Below, one piece after another: positions 20,355 to 34,800 of a DNA stretch of 64,000 nucleotides. Below the pieces are notes generated by a model. That model did not search any database. It was not told the origin of the DNA and saw nothing but the letters and a program-made list of their open reading frames with translations. Positions within the stretch are counted from its first letter, which is position 1. Each line of letters opens with the position of its first letter. The stretch lies in NCBI GenBank assembly GCA_964036295.1, contig OZ038472.1, forward strand, positions 1 through 64,000. Direction: 5' to 3'. The position numbers were made by a program, and so were the translations under genes. This stretch comes from Plumapathes pennacea (taxonomy: Eukaryota > Cnidaria > Anthozoa > Antipatharia > Myriopathidae).

Positions 20355-22270
20355 TTAAGTTTTCTGTCTCCTGAGATAGCATTTCCTGCATTTTGAAAGC
20401 GTGTTTGAGTAGTTTGTGCTGTGTAATCTGAAGGCTACACCAGCATAAAATGCATAGGAAAGTTCATTATTCGTTTTGTATCTTGTGTATATGTTACGTG
20501 TGGCGGTTGCGATCCCGTTAGAGCTAATTAGAAGGGACATTGGGAAGCGCCGGAGGCTCGAACAGGTTAGGGGCCAGGGAATGGTCCCCCGGGTTTTCTG
20601 AAATAGAATTGTTTTTGCATTTTGAGAGCATGTTTCAGTAGTATTTGCTGTGTATTCTGAAGGCTTCACCAACATAAAATGCATAGAAAAGTTCATCATT
20701 CGTCTTGGATCTTATATATATGTTTTGTGCTGTGATTGCGATCCTCTTAGGGCGGAATAGGAGGGGAATCTCCGAGCCCGGTAGGCTTGAGCAGATTAGC
20801 GGGGTCCGGCCGATTGTCTCCCGGAAAAATGTTTAAGATTTCTGTCTCCTGAGATAGCATTTCCTGCATTTTGAAAGCGTGTTTGAGTAGTTTGTGCTGT
20901 GTAATCTGAAGGCTACACCAACATAAAATGCATAGGAAAGTTCATTATTCGTTTTGTATCTTGTGTATATGTTACGTGTGGCGGTTGCGATCCCGTTAGA
21001 GCTAATTAGAAGGGACATTGGGAAGCGCCGGAGGCTCGAACAGGTTAGGGGCCAGGGAATGGTCCCCCGGGTCTTCTGAAATAGAATTTGTTTTTGCATT
21101 TTGAGAGCATGTTTGAGTAGTTTGTGCTGTGTAATCTGAAGGCTACACCAACATAAAATGCATAGAAAAGTTCATCATTCGTCTTGGATCTTATATATAT
21201 GTTTTGTGCTGTGATTGCGATCCTCTTAGGGCGGAATAGTAGAGGAATTTGCGAGCTCGGTAGGCTTGAGCAGATTAGCGGGATCCGGGCGATTGTCTCC
21301 CGCAAAAATGTTTAAGATTTCTGTCTCCTGAGATAGCATTTCCTGCATTTTGAAAGCGTGTTTGAGTAGTTTGTGCTGTGTAATCTGAAGGCTACACCAA
21401 CATAAAATGCATAGGAAAGTTCATTATTCGTTTTGTATCTTGTGTATATGTTACGTGTGGCGGTTGCGATCCCGTTAGAGCTAATTAGAAGGGACATTGG
21501 GAAGCGCCGGAGGCTCGAACAGGTTAGGGGCCAGGGAATGGTCCCCCGGGTCTTGTGAAATAGAATTGTTTTTGCATTTTGAGAGCATGTTTCAGTAGTA
21601 TTTGCTGTGTATTCTGAAGGCTTCACCAACATAAAATGCATAGAAAAGTTCATCATTCGTCTTGGATCTTATATATATGTTTTGTGCTGTGATTGCGATC
21701 CTTTTAGGGCGGAATAGTAGAGGAATTTTCGAGCTCGGTAGGCTTGAGCAGATTAGCGGGATCCGGGCGATTGTCTCCCGCAAAAATGTTTAAAATTTCT
21801 GTCTCCTGAGATAGCATTTCCTGCATTTTGAAAGCGTGTTTGAGTAGTTTGTGCTGTGTAATCTGAAGGCTACACCAACATAAAATGCATAGGAAAGTTC
21901 ATTATTCGTTTTGTATCTTGTGTATATGTTACGTGTGGCGGTTGCGATCCCGTTAGAGCTAATTAGAAGGGACATTGGGAAGCGCCGGAGGCTCGAACAG
22001 GTTAGGGGCCAGGGAATGGTCCCCCGGGTCTTGTGAAATAGAATTTGTTTTTGCATTTTGAGAGCATGTTTCAGTAGTATTTGCTGTGTATTCTGAAGGC
22101 TTCACCAACATAAAATGCATAGAAAAGTTCATCATTCGTCTTGGATCTTATATATATATGTTTTGTGCTGTGATTGCGATCCTCTTAGGGCGGAATAGTA
22201 GAGGAATTTGCGAGCTCGGTAGGCTTGAGCAGATTAGCGGGATCCGGGCGATTGTCTCCCGCAAAAATGT
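20355..22270. repeat. 957-bp higher-order repeat within the satellite (left part)
   Basis: Pairs of dimers (478 + 479 bp) repeat: 20,355-21,311 and 21,312-22,268 share the shortened GAATTG junction and the same alternation of A-like and B-like 5' ends in the B monomers. The unit is therefore a four-monomer higher-order repeat. Confidence 0.75.
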
Positions 22271-24671
22271 TTAAGATTTCTGTCTCCTGAGATAGCATTT
22301 CCTGCATTTTGAAAGCGTGTTTGAGTAGTTTGTGCTGTGTAATCTGAAGGCTACACCAACATAAAATGCATAGGAAAGTTCATTATTCGTTTTGTATCTT
22401 GTGTATATGTTACGTGTGGCGGTTGCAATCCCGTTAGAGCTAATTAGAAGGGACATTGGGAAGCGCCGGAGGCTCGAACAGGTTAGGGGCCAGGGAATGG
22501 TCCCCCGGGTCTTCTGAAATAGAATTTGTTTTTGCATTTTGAGAGCATGTTTCAGTAGTATTTGCTGTGTAATCTGAAGGCTACACCAACATAAAATGCA
22601 TAGAAAAGTTCATCATTCGTCTTGGATCTTATATATATATGTTTTGTGCGGTGATTGCGATCTTCTTAGGGCGGAATAGTAGAGGAATTTGCGAGCTCGG
22701 TAGGCTTGAGCAGATTAGCGGGATCCGGGCGATTGTCTCCCGCAAAAATGTTTAAGATTTCTGTCTCCTGAGATAGCATTTCCTGCATTTTGAAAGCGTG
22801 TTTGAGTAGTTTGTGCTGTGTAATCTGAAGGCTACACCAACATAAAATGCATAGGAAAGTTCATTATTCGTTTTGTATTTTGTGTATATGTTACGTGTGG
22901 CGGTTGCGATCCCGTTAGAGCTAATTAGAAGGGACATTGGGAAGCGCCGGAGGCTCGAACAGGTTAGGGGCCAGGGAATGGTCCCCCGGGTCTTCTGAAA
23001 TAGAATTTGTTTTTGCATTTTGAGAGCATGTTTGAGTAGTTTGTGCTGTGTAATGTGAAGGCTACACCAACATAAAATGCATAGAAAAGTTCATCATTCG
23101 TCTTGGATCTTATATATATGTTTTGTGCTGTGATTGCGATCCTCTTAGGGCGGAATAATAGAGGAATTTGCGAGCTCGGTAGGCTTGAGCAGATTAGCGG
23201 GTTCCGGGCGATTGTCTCACGCAAAAATGTTTAAGATTTCTGTCTCCTGAGATAGCATTTCCTGCATTTTGAAAGCGTGTTTGAGTAGTTTGTGCTGTGT
23301 AATCTGAAGGCTACACCAACATAAAATGCATAGGAAAGTTCATTATTCGTTTTGTATCTTGTGTATATGTTACGTGTGGCGGTTGCGATCCCGTTAGAGC
23401 TAATTAGAAGGGACATTGGGAAGCGCCGGAGGCTCGAACAGGTTAGGGGCCAGGGAATGGTCCCCCGGGTCTTGTGAAATAGAATTTGTTTTTGCATTTT
23501 GAGAGCATGTTTCAGTAGTATTTGCTGTGTATTCTGAAGGCTTCACCAACATAAAATGCATAGAAAAGTTCATCATTCGTCTTGGATCTTATATATATAT
23601 GTTTTGTGCTGTGATTGCGATCCTCTTAGGGCGGAATAGTAGAGGAATTTGCGAGCTCGGTAGGCTTGAGCAGATTAGCGGGATCCGGGCGATTGTCTCC
23701 TGGAAAAATGTTTAAGATTTCTGTCTCCTGAGATAGCATTTCCTGCATTTTGAAAGCGTGTTTGAGTAGTTTGTGCTGTGTAATCTGAAGGCTACACCAA
23801 CATAAAATGCATAGGAAAGTTCATTATTCGTTTTGTATCTTGTGTATATGTTACGTGTGGCGGTTGCAATCCCGTTAGAGCTAATTAGAAGGGACATTGG
23901 GAAGCGCCGGAGGCTCGAACAGGTTAGGGGCCAGGGAATGGTCCCCCGGGTCTTCTGAAATAGAATTTGTTTTTGCATTTTGAGAGCATGTTTCAGTAGT
24001 ATTTGCTGTGTAATCTGAAGGCTACACCAACATAAAATGCATAGAAAAGTTCATCATTCGTCTTGGATCTTATATATATATGTTTTGTGCGGTGATAGCG
24101 ATCCTCTTAGGGCGGAATAGTAGAGGAATTTGCGAGCTCGGTAGGCTTGAGCAGATTAGCGGGATCCGGGCGATTGTCTCCCGCAAAAATGTTTAAGATT
24201 TCTGTCTCCTGAGATAGCATTTCCTGCATTTTGAAAGCGTGTTTGAGTAGTTTGTGCTGTGTAATCTGAAGGCTACACCAACATAAAATGCATAGGAAAG
24301 TTCATTATTCGTTTTGTATCTTGTGTATATGTTACGTGTGGCGGTTGCGATCCCGTTAAAGCTAATTAGAAGGGACATTGGGAAGCGCCGGAGGCTCGAA
24401 CAGGTTAGGGGCCAGGGAATGGTCCCCCGGGTCTTCTGAAATAGAATTTGTTTTTGCATTTTGAGAGCATGTTTGAGTAGTTTGTGCTGTGTAATCTGAA
24501 GGCTACACCAACATAAAATGCATAGAAAAGTTCATCATTCGTCTTGGATCTTATATATATGTTTTGTGCTGTGATTGCGATCCTCTTAGGGCGGAATAAT
24601 AGAGGAATTTGCGAGCTCGGTAGGCTTGAGCAGATTAGCGGGATCCGGGCGATTGTCTCCCGCAAAAATGT

Positions 24672-27600
24672 TTAAGATTTCTGTCTCCTGAGATAGCATT
24701 TCCTGCATTTTGAAAGCGTGTTTGAGTAGTTTGTGCTGTGTAATCTGAAGGCTACACCAACATAAAATGCATAGGAAAGTTCATTATTCGTTTTGTATCT
24801 TGTGTATATGTTACGTGTGGCGGTTGCGATCCCGTTAGAGCTAATTAGAAGGGACATTGGGAAGCGCCGGAGGCTCGAACAGGTTAGGGGCCAGGGAATG
24901 GTCCCCCGGGTTTTCTGAAATAGAATTGTTTTTGAATTTTGAGAGCATGTTTCAGTAGTATTTGCTGTGTATTCTGAAGGCTTCACCAACATAAAATGCA
25001 TAGAAAAGTTCATCATTCGTCTTGGATCTTATATATATGTTTTGTGCTGTGATTGCGATCCTCTTAGGGCGGAATAAGAGGGGAATTTCCGAGCCCGGTA
25101 GGCTTGAGCAGATTAGCGGGGTCCGGCCGATTGTCTCCCGGAAAAATGTTTAAGATTTCTGTCTCCTGAGATAGCATTTCCTGCATTTTGAAAGCGTGTT
25201 TGAGTAGTTTGTGCTGTGTAATCTGAAGGCTACACCAACATAAAATGCATAGGAAAGTTCATTATTCGTTTTGTATCTTGTGTATATGTTACGTGTGGCG
25301 GTTGCGATCCCGTTAGAGCTAATTAGAAGGGACATTGGGAAGCGCCGGAGGCTCGAACAGGTTAGGGGCCAGGGAATGGTCCCCCGGGTCTTCTGAAATA
25401 GAATTTGTTTTTGCATTTTGAGAGCATGTTTGAGTAGTTTGTGCTGTGTAATCTGAAGGCTACACCAACATAAAATGCATAGAAAAGTTCATCATTCGTC
25501 TTGGATCTTATATATATGTTTTGTGCTGTGACTGCGATCCTCTTAGGGCGGAATAGTAGAGGAATTTGCGAGCTCGGTAGGCTTGAGCAGATTAGCGGGA
25601 TCCGGGCGATTGTCTCCCGCAAAAATGTTTAAGATTTCTGTCTCCTGAGATAGCATTTCCTGCATTTTGAAAGCGTGTTTGAGTAGTTTGTGCTGTGTAA
25701 TCTGAAGGCTACACCAACATAAAATGCATAAAAAAGTTCATTATTCGTTTTGTATCTTGTGTATATGTTACGTGTGGCGGTTGCGATCCCGTTAGAGCTA
25801 ATTAGAAGGGACATTGGGAAGCGCCGGAGGCTCGAACAGGTTAGGGGCCAGGGAATGGTCCCCCGGGTCTTGTGAAATAGAATTGTTTTTGCATTTTGAG
25901 AGCATGTTTCAGTAGTATTTGCTGTGTATTCTGAAGGCTTCACCAACATAAAATGCATAGAAAAGTTCATCATTCGTCTTGGATCTTATATATATGTTTT
26001 GTGCTGTGATTGCGATCCTTTTAGGGCGGAATAGTAGAGGAATTTTCGAGCTCGGTAGGCTTGAGCAGATTAGCGGGATCCGGGCGATTGTCTCCCGGAA
26101 AAATGTTTAAGATTTCTGTCTCCTGAGATAGCATTTCCTGCATTTTGAAAGCGTGTTTGAGTAGTTTGTGCTGTGTAATCTGAAGGCTACACCAACATAA
26201 AATGCATAGGAAAGTTCATTATTCGTTTTGTATCTTGTGTATATGTTACGTGTGGCGGTTGCGATCCCGTTAGAGCTAATTAGAAGGGACATTGGGAAGC
26301 GCCGGAGGCTCGAACAGGTTAGGGGCCAGGGAATGGTCCCCCGGGTCTTCTGAAATAGAATTTGTTTTTGCATTTTGAGAGCATGTTTGAGTAGTTTGTG
26401 CTGTGTAATCTGAAGGCTACACCAACATAAAATGCATAGAAAAGTTCATCATTCGTCTTGGATCTTATATATATGTTTTGTGCTGTGACTGCGATCCTCT
26501 TAGGGCGGAATAGTAGAGGAATTTGCGAGCTCGGTAGGCTTGAGCAGATTAGCGGGATCCGGGCGATTGTCTCCCGCAAAAATGTTTAAGATTTCTGTCT
26601 CCTGAGATAGCATTTCCTGCATTTTGAAAGCGTGTTTGAGTAGTTTGTGCTGTGTAATCTGAAGGCTACACCAACATAAAATGCATAAAAAAGTTCATTA
26701 TTCGTTTTGTATCTTGTGTATATGTTACGTGTGGCGGTTGCGATCCCGTTAGAGCTAATTAGAAGGGACATTGGGAAGCGCCGGAGGCTCGAACAGGTTA
26801 GGGGCCAGGGAATGGTCCCCCGGGTCTTGTGAAATAGAATTGTTTTTGCATTTTGAGAGCATGTTTCAGTAGTATTTGCTGTGTATTCTGAAGGCTTCAC
26901 CAACATAAAATGCATAGAAAAGTTCATCATTCGTCTTGGATCTTATATATATGTTTTGTGCTGTGATTGCGATCCTTTTAGGGCGGAATAGTAGAGGAAT
27001 TTTCGAGCTCGGTAGGCTTGAGCAGATTAGCGGGATCCGGGCGATTGTCTCCCGGAAAAATGTTTAAGATTTCTGTCTCCTGAGATAGCATTTCCTGCAT
27101 TTTGAAAGCGTGTTTGAGTAGTTTGTGCTGTGTAATCTGAAGGCTACACCAACATAAAATGCATAGGAAAGTTCATTATTCGTTTTGTATCTTGTGTATA
27201 TGTTACGTGTGGCGGTTGCAATCCCGTTAGAGCTAATTAGAAGGGACATTGGGAAGCGCCGGAGGCTCGAACAGGTTAGGGGCCAGGGAATGGTCCCCCG
27301 GGTCTTCTGAAATAGAATTTGTTTTTGCATTTTGAGAGCATGTTTCAGTAGTATTTGCTGTGTAATCTGAAGGCTACACCAACATAAAATGCATAGAAAA
27401 GTTCATCATTCGTCTTGGATCTTATATATATATGTTTTGTGCGGTGATTGCGATCTTCTTAGGGCGGAATAGTAGAGGAATTTGCGAGCTCGGTAGGCTT
27501 GAGCAGATTAGCGGGATCCGGGCGATTGTCTCCCGCAAAAATGTTTAAGATTTCTGTCTCCTGAGATAGCATTTCCTGCATTTTGAAAGCGTGTTTGAGT

Positions 27601-29460
27601 AGTTTGTGCTGTGTAATCTGAAGGCTACACCAACATAAAATGCATAGGAAAGTTCATTATTCGTTTTGTATCTTGTGTATATGTTACGTGTGGCGGTTGC
27701 GATCCCGTTAGAGCTAATTAGAAGGGACATTGGGAAGCGCCGGAGGCTCGAACAGGTTAGGGGCCAGGGAATGGTCCCCCGGGTTTTCTGAAATAGAATT
27801 GTTTTTGAATTTTGAGAGCATGTTTCAGTAGTATTTGCTGTGTATTCTGAAGGCTTCACCAACATAAAATGCATAGAAAAGTTCATCATTCGTCTTGGAT
27901 CTTATATATATGTTTTGTGCTGTGATTGCGATCCTCTTAGGGCGGAATAGGAGGGGAATTTCCGAGCCCGGTAGGCTTGAGCAGATTAGCGGGGTCCGGC
28001 CGATTGTCTCCCGGAAAAATGTTTAAGATTTCTGTCTCCTGAGATAGCATTTCCTGCATTTTGAAAGCGTGTTTGAGTAGTTTGTGCTGTGTAATCTGAA
28101 GGCTACACCAACATAAAATGCATAGGAAAGTTCATTATTCGTTTTGTATCTTGTGTATATGTTACGTGTGGCGGTTGCGATCCCGTTAGAGCTAATTAGA
28201 AGGGACATTGGGAAGCGCCGGAGGCTCGAACAGGTTAGGGGCCAGGGAATGGTCCCCCGGGTCTTCTGAAATAGAATTTGTTTTTGCATTGTGAGAGCAT
28301 GTTTGAGTAGTTTGTGCTGTGTAATCTGAAGGCTACACCAACATAAAATGCATAGAAAAGTTCATCATTCGTCTTGGATCTTATATATATGTTTTGTGCT
28401 GTGACTGCGATCCTCTTAGGGCGGAATAGTAGAGGAATTTGCGAGCTCGGTAGGCTTGAGCAGATTAGCGGGATCCGGGCGATTGTCTCCCGCAAAAATG
28501 TTTAAGATTTCTGTCTCCTGAGATAGCATTTCCTGCATTTTGAAAGCGTGTTTGAGTAGTTTGTGCTGTGTAATCTGAAGGCTACACCAACATAAAATGC
28601 ATAAAAAAGTTCATTATTCGTTTTGTATCTTGTGTATATGTTACGTGTGGCGGTTGCGATCCCGTTAGAGCTAATTAGAAGGGACATTGGGAAGCGCCGG
28701 AGGCTCGAACAGGTTAGGGGCCAGGGAATGGTCCCCCGGGTCTTGTGAAATAGAATTGTTTTTGCATTTTGAGAGCATGTTTCAGTAGTATTTGCTGTGT
28801 ATTCTGAAGGCTTCACCAACATAAAATGCATAGAAAAGTTCATCATTCGTCTTGGATCTTATATATATGTTTTGTGCTGTGATTGCGATCCTTTTAGGGC
28901 GGAATAGTAGAGGAATTTTCGAGCTCGGTAGGCTTGAGCAGATTAGCGGGATCCGGGCGATTGTCTCCCGGAAAAATGTTTAAGATTTCTGTCTCCTGAG
29001 ATAGCATTTCCTGCATTTTGAAAGCGTGTTTGAGTAGTTTGTGCTGTGTAATCTGAAGGCTACACCAACATAAAATGCATAGGAAAGTTCATTATTCGTT
29101 TTGTATCTTGTGTATATGTTACGTGTGGCGGTTGCAATCCCGTTAGAGCTAATTAGAAGGGACATTGGGAAGCGCCGGAGGCTCGAACAGGTTAGGGGCC
29201 AGGGAATGGTCCCCCGGGTCTTCTGAAATAGAATTTGTTTTTGCATTTTGAGAGCATGTTTCAGTAGTATTTGCTGTGTAATCTGAAGGCTACACCAACA
29301 TAAAATGCATAGAAAAGTTCATCATTCGTCTTGGATCTTATATATATATGTTTTGTGCGGTGATTGCGATCTTCTTAGGGCGGAATAGTAGAGGAATTTG
29401 CGAGCTCGGTAGGCTTGAGCAGATTAGCGGGATCCGGGCGATTGTCTCCCGCAAAAATGT
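24672..29460. repeat. 957-bp and 2,873-bp higher-order repeats within the satellite (middle part)
   Basis: 25,150-26,106 and 26,107-27,063 are near-identical 957-bp units, marked by ATGCATAAAAAAGTTC (25,723; 26,682) and by GTGACTGCGATCC. The block starting at 24,672 recurs at 27,545 (offset 2,873 bp, six dimers), and the ATAAAAAAG mark appears again near 28,600. 22,271-22,960 matches 28,980-29,670 at an offset of 6,709. The left half of the array is thus a nested set of duplications. Confidence 0.8.
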
Positions 29461-31859
29461 TTAAGATTTCTGTCTCCTGAGATAGCATTTCCTGCATTTT
29501 GAAAGCGTGTTTGAGTAGTTTGTGCTGTGTAATCTGAAGGCTACACCAACATAAAATGCATAGGAAAGTTCATTATTCGTTTTGTATTTTGTGTATATGT
29601 TACGTGTGGCGGTTGCGATCCCGTTAGAGCTAATTAGAAGGGACATTGGGAAGCGCCGGAGGCTCGAACAGGTTAGGGGCCAGGGAATGGTCCCCCGGGT
29701 CTTCTGAAATAGAATTTGTTTTTGCATTTTGAGAGCATGTTTCAGTAGTTTGTGCTGTGTATTCTGAAGGCTACACCAACATAAAATGCATAGAAAAGTT
29801 CATCATTCGTCTTGGATCTTATATATATGTTTTGTGCTGTGATTGCGATCCTCTTAGGGCGGAATAATAGAGGAATTTGCGAGCTCGGTAGGCTTGAGCA
29901 GATTAGCGGGATCCGGGCGATTGTCTCCCGCAAAAATGTTTAAAATTTCTGTCTCCTGAGATAGCATTTCCTGCATTTTGAAAGCGTGTTTGAGTAGTTT
30001 GTGCTGTGTAATCTGAAGGCTACACCAACATAAAATGCATAGGAAAGTTCATTATTCGTTTTGTATCTTGTGTATATGTTACGTGTGGCGGTTGCAATCC
30101 CGTTAGAGCTAATTAGAAGGGACATTGGGAAGCGCCGGAGGCTCGAACAGGTTAGGGGCCAGGGAATGGTCCCCCGGGTCTTCTGAAATAGAATTTGTTT
30201 TTGCATTTTGAGAGCATGTTTCAGTAGTATTTGCTGTGTATTCTGAAGGCTTCACCAACATAAAATGCATAGAAAAGTTCATCATTCGTCTTGGATCTTA
30301 TATATATATGTTTTGTGCTGTGATTGCGATCCTCTTAGGGCGGAATAGTAGAGGAATTTGCGAGCTCGGTAGGCTTGAGCAGATTAGCGGGATCCGGGCG
30401 ATTGTCTCCCGCAAAAATGTTTAAGATTTCTGTCTCCTGAGATAGCATTTCCTGCATTTTTAAAGCGTGTTTGAGTAGTTTGTGCTGTGTAATCTGAAGG
30501 CTACACCAACATAAAATGCATAGGAAAGTTCATTATTCGTTTTGTATCTTGTGTATATGTTACGTGTGGCGGTTGCGATCCCGTTAGAGCTAATTAGAAG
30601 GGACATTGGGAAGCGCCGGAGGCTCGAACAGGTTAGGGGCCAGGGAATGGTCCCCCGGGTCTTGTGAAATAGAATTTGTTTTTGCATTTTGAGAGCATGT
30701 TTCAGTAGTATTTGCTGTGTATTCTGAAGGCTTCACCAACATAAAATGCATAGAAAAGTTCATCATTCGTCTTGGATCTTATATATATATGTTTTGTGCT
30801 GTGATTGCGATCCTCTTAGGGCGGAATAGTAGAGGAATTTGCGAGCTCGGTAGGCTTGAGCAGATTAGCGGGATCCGGGCGATTGTCTCCCGCAAAAATG
30901 TTTAAGATTTCTGTCTCCTGAGATAGCATTTCCTGCATTTTGAAAGCGTGTTTGAGTAGTTTGTGCTGTGTAATCTGAAGGCTACACCAACATAAAATGC
31001 ATAGGAAAGTTCATTATTCGTTTTGTATCTTGTGTATATGTTACGTGTGGCGGTTGCGATCCCGTTAGAGCTAATTAGAAGGGACATTGGGAAGCGCCGG
31101 AGGCTCGAACAGGTTAGGGGCCAGGGAATGGTCCCCCGGGTCTTCTGAAATAGAATTTGTTTTTGCATTTTGAGAGCATGTTTCAGTAGTATTTGCTGTG
31201 TAATCTGAAGGCTACACCAACATAAAATGCATAGAAAAGTTCATCATTCGTCTTGGATCTTATATATATGTTTTGTGCGGTGATTGCGATCCTCTTAGGC
31301 CGGAATAGGAGGGGAATTTCCGAGCCCGGTAGGCTTGAGCAGATTAGCGGGGTCCGGGCGATTGTCTCCCGGAAAAATGTTTAAGATTTCTGTCTCCTGA
31401 GATAGCATTTCCTGCATTTTGAAAGCGTGTTTGAGTAGTTTGTGCTGTGTAATCTGAAGGCTACACCAACATAAAATGCATAGGAAAGTTCATTATTCGT
31501 TTTGTATCTTATGTATATGTTACGTGTGGCGGTTGCAATCCCGTTAGAGCTAATTAGAAGGGACATTGGGAAGCGCCGGAGGCTCGAACAGGTTAGGGGC
31601 CAGGGAATGGTCCCCCGGGTCTTCTGAAATAGAATTTGTTTTTGCATTTTGAGAGCATGTTTGAGTAGTTTGTGCTGTGTAATCTGAAGGCTACACCAAC
31701 ATAAAATGCATAGAAAAGTTCATCATTCGTCTTGGATCTTATATATATGTTTTGTGCTGTGATTGCGATCCTCTTAGGGCGGAATAATAGAGGAATTTGC
31801 GAGCTCGGTAGGCTTGAGCAGATTAGCGGGATCCGGGCGATTGTCTCCCGCAAAAATGT

Positions 31860-34800
31860 TTAAGATTTCTGTCTCCTGAGATAGCATTTCCTACATTTTG
31901 AAAGCGTGTTTGAGTAGTTTGTGCTGTGTAATCTGAAGGCTACACCAACATAAAATGCATAGGAAAGTTCATTATTCGTTTTGTATCTTGTGTATATGTT
32001 ACGTGTGGCGGTTGCGATCCCGTTAGAGCTAATTAGAAGGGACATTGGGAAGCGCCGGAGGCTCGAACAGGTTAGGGGCCAGGGAATGGTCCCCCGGGTT
32101 TTCTGAAATAGAATTGTTTTTGCATTTTGAGAGCATGTTTCAGTAGTATTTGCTGTGTATTCTGAAGGCTACACCAACATAAAATGCATAGAAAAGTTCA
32201 TCATTCGTCTTGGATCTTATATATATATGTTTTGTGCTGTGATTGCGATCCTCTTAGGGCGGAATAGTAGAGGAATTTGCGAGCTCGGTAGGCTTGAGCA
32301 GATTAGCGGGATCCGGGCGATTGTCTCCCGGAAAAATGTTTAAGATTTCTGTCTCCTGAGATAGCATTTCCTGCATTTTGAAAGCGTGTTTGAGTAGTTT
32401 GTGCTGTGTAATCTGAAGGCTACACCAACATAAAATGCATAGGAAAGTTCATTATTCGTTTTGTATCTTGTGTATATGTTACGTGTGGCGGTTGCGATCC
32501 CGTTAGAGCTAATTAGAAGGGACATTGGGAAGCGCCGGAGGCTCGAACAGGTTAGGGGCCAGGGAATGGTCCCCCGGGTCTTCTGAAATAGAATTTGTTT
32601 TTGCATTTTGAGAGCATGTTTCAGTAGTATTTGCTGTGTAATCTGAAGGCTACACCAACATAAAATGCATAGAAAAGTTCATCATTCGTCTTGGATTTTA
32701 TAAATATATGTTTTGTGCGGTGATTGCGATCCTCTTAGGCCGGAATAGGAGGGGAATTTCCGAGCTCGGTAGGCTTGAGCAGATTAGCGGGATCCGGGCG
32801 ATTGTCTCCCGGAAAAATGTTTAAGATTTCTGTCTCCTGAGATAGCATTTCCTGCATTTTGAAAGCGTGTTTGAGTAGTTTGTGCTGTGTAATCTGAAGG
32901 CTACACCAACATAAAATGCATAGGAAAGTTCATTATTCGTTTTGTATCTTGTGTATATGTTACGTGTGGCGGTTGTAATCCCGTTAGAGCTAATTAGAAG
33001 GGACATTGGCAAGCGCCGGAGGCTCGAACAGGTTAGGGGCCAGGGAATGGTCCCCCGGGTCTTCTGAAATAGAATTTGTTTTTGCATTTTGAGAGCATGT
33101 TTCAGTAGTATTTGCTGTGTATTCTGAAGGCTTCACCAACATAAAATGCATAGAAAAGTTCATCATTCGTCTTGGATCTTATATATATGTTTTGTGCTGT
33201 GATTGCGATCCTGTTAGGGCGGAATAGTAGAGGAATTTGCGAGCTCGGTAGGCTTGAGCAGATTAGCGGGATCCGGGCGATTGTCTCCCGCAAAAATGTT
33301 TAAGATTTCTGTCTCCTGAGATAGCATTTCCTGCATTTTGAAAGCGTGTTTGAGTAGTTTGTGCTGTGTAATCTGAAGGCTACACCAACATAAAATGCAT
33401 AGGAAAGTTCATTATTCGTTTTGTATCTTGTGTATATGTTACGTGTGGCGGTTGCGATCCCGTTAGAGCTAATTAGAAGGGACATTGGGAAGCGCCGGAG
33501 GCTCGAACAGGTTAGGGGCCAGGGAATGGTCCCCCGGGTCTTGTGAAATAGAATTTGTTTTTGCATTTTGAGAGCATGTTTCAGTAGTATTTGCTGTGTA
33601 TTCTGAAGGCTTTACCAACATAAAATGCATAGAAAAGTTCATCATTCGTCTTGGATCTTATATATATATGTTTTGTGCTGTGATTGCGATCCTCTTAGGG
33701 CGGAATAGTAGAGGAATTTGCGAGCTCGGTAGGCTTGAGCAGATTAGCGGGATCCGGGCGATTGTCTCCCGCAAAAATGTTTAAGATTTCTGTCTCCTGA
33801 GATAGCATTTCCTGCATTTTGAAAGCGTGTTTGAGTAGTTTGTGCTGTGTAATCTGAAGGCTACACCAACATAAAATGCATAGGAAAGTTCATTATTCGT
33901 TTTGTATCTTGTGTATATGTTACGTGTGGCGGTTGCGATCCCGTTAGAGCTAATTAGAAGGGACATTGGGAAGCGCCGGAGGCTCGAACAGGTTAGGGGC
34001 CAGGGAATGGTCCCCCGGGTCTTGTGAAATAGAATTTGTTTTTGCATTTTGAGAGCATGTTTCAGTAGTATTTGCTGTGTATTCTGAAGGCTTCACCAAC
34101 ATAAAATGCATAGAAAAGTTCATCATTCGTCTTGGATCTTATATATATATGTTTTGTGCTGTGATTGCGATCCTCTTAGGGCGGAATAGTAGAGGAATTT
34201 GCGAGCTCGGTAGGCTTGAGCAGATTAGCGGGATCCGGGCGATTGTCTCCCGCAAAAATGTTTAAGATTTCTGTCTCCTGAGATAGCATTTCCTGCATTT
34301 TGAAAGCGTGTTTGAGTAGTTTGTGCTGTGTAATCTGAAGGCTACACCAACATAAAATGCATAGGAAAGTTCATTATTCGTTTTGTATTTTGTGTATATG
34401 TTACGTGTGGGGGTTGCAATCCCGTTAGAGCTAATTAGAAGGGACATTGGGAAGCGCCGGAGGCTCGAACAGGTTAGGGGCCAGGGAATGGTCCCCCGGG
34501 TCTTCTGAAATAGAATTTGTTTTTGCATTTTGAGAGCATGTTTCAGTAGTATTTGCTGTGTAATCTGAAGGCTACACCAACATAAAATGCATAGAAAAGT
34601 TCATCATTCGTCTTGGATCTTATATATATATGTTTTGTGCGGTGATTGCGATCTTCTTAGGGCGGAATAGTAGAGGAATTTGCGAGCTCGGTAGGCTTGA
34701 GCAGATTAGCGGGATCCGGGCGATTGTCTCCCGCAAAAATGTTTAAGATTTCTGTCTCCTGAGATAGCATTTCCTGCATTTTGAAAGCGTGTTTGAGTAG

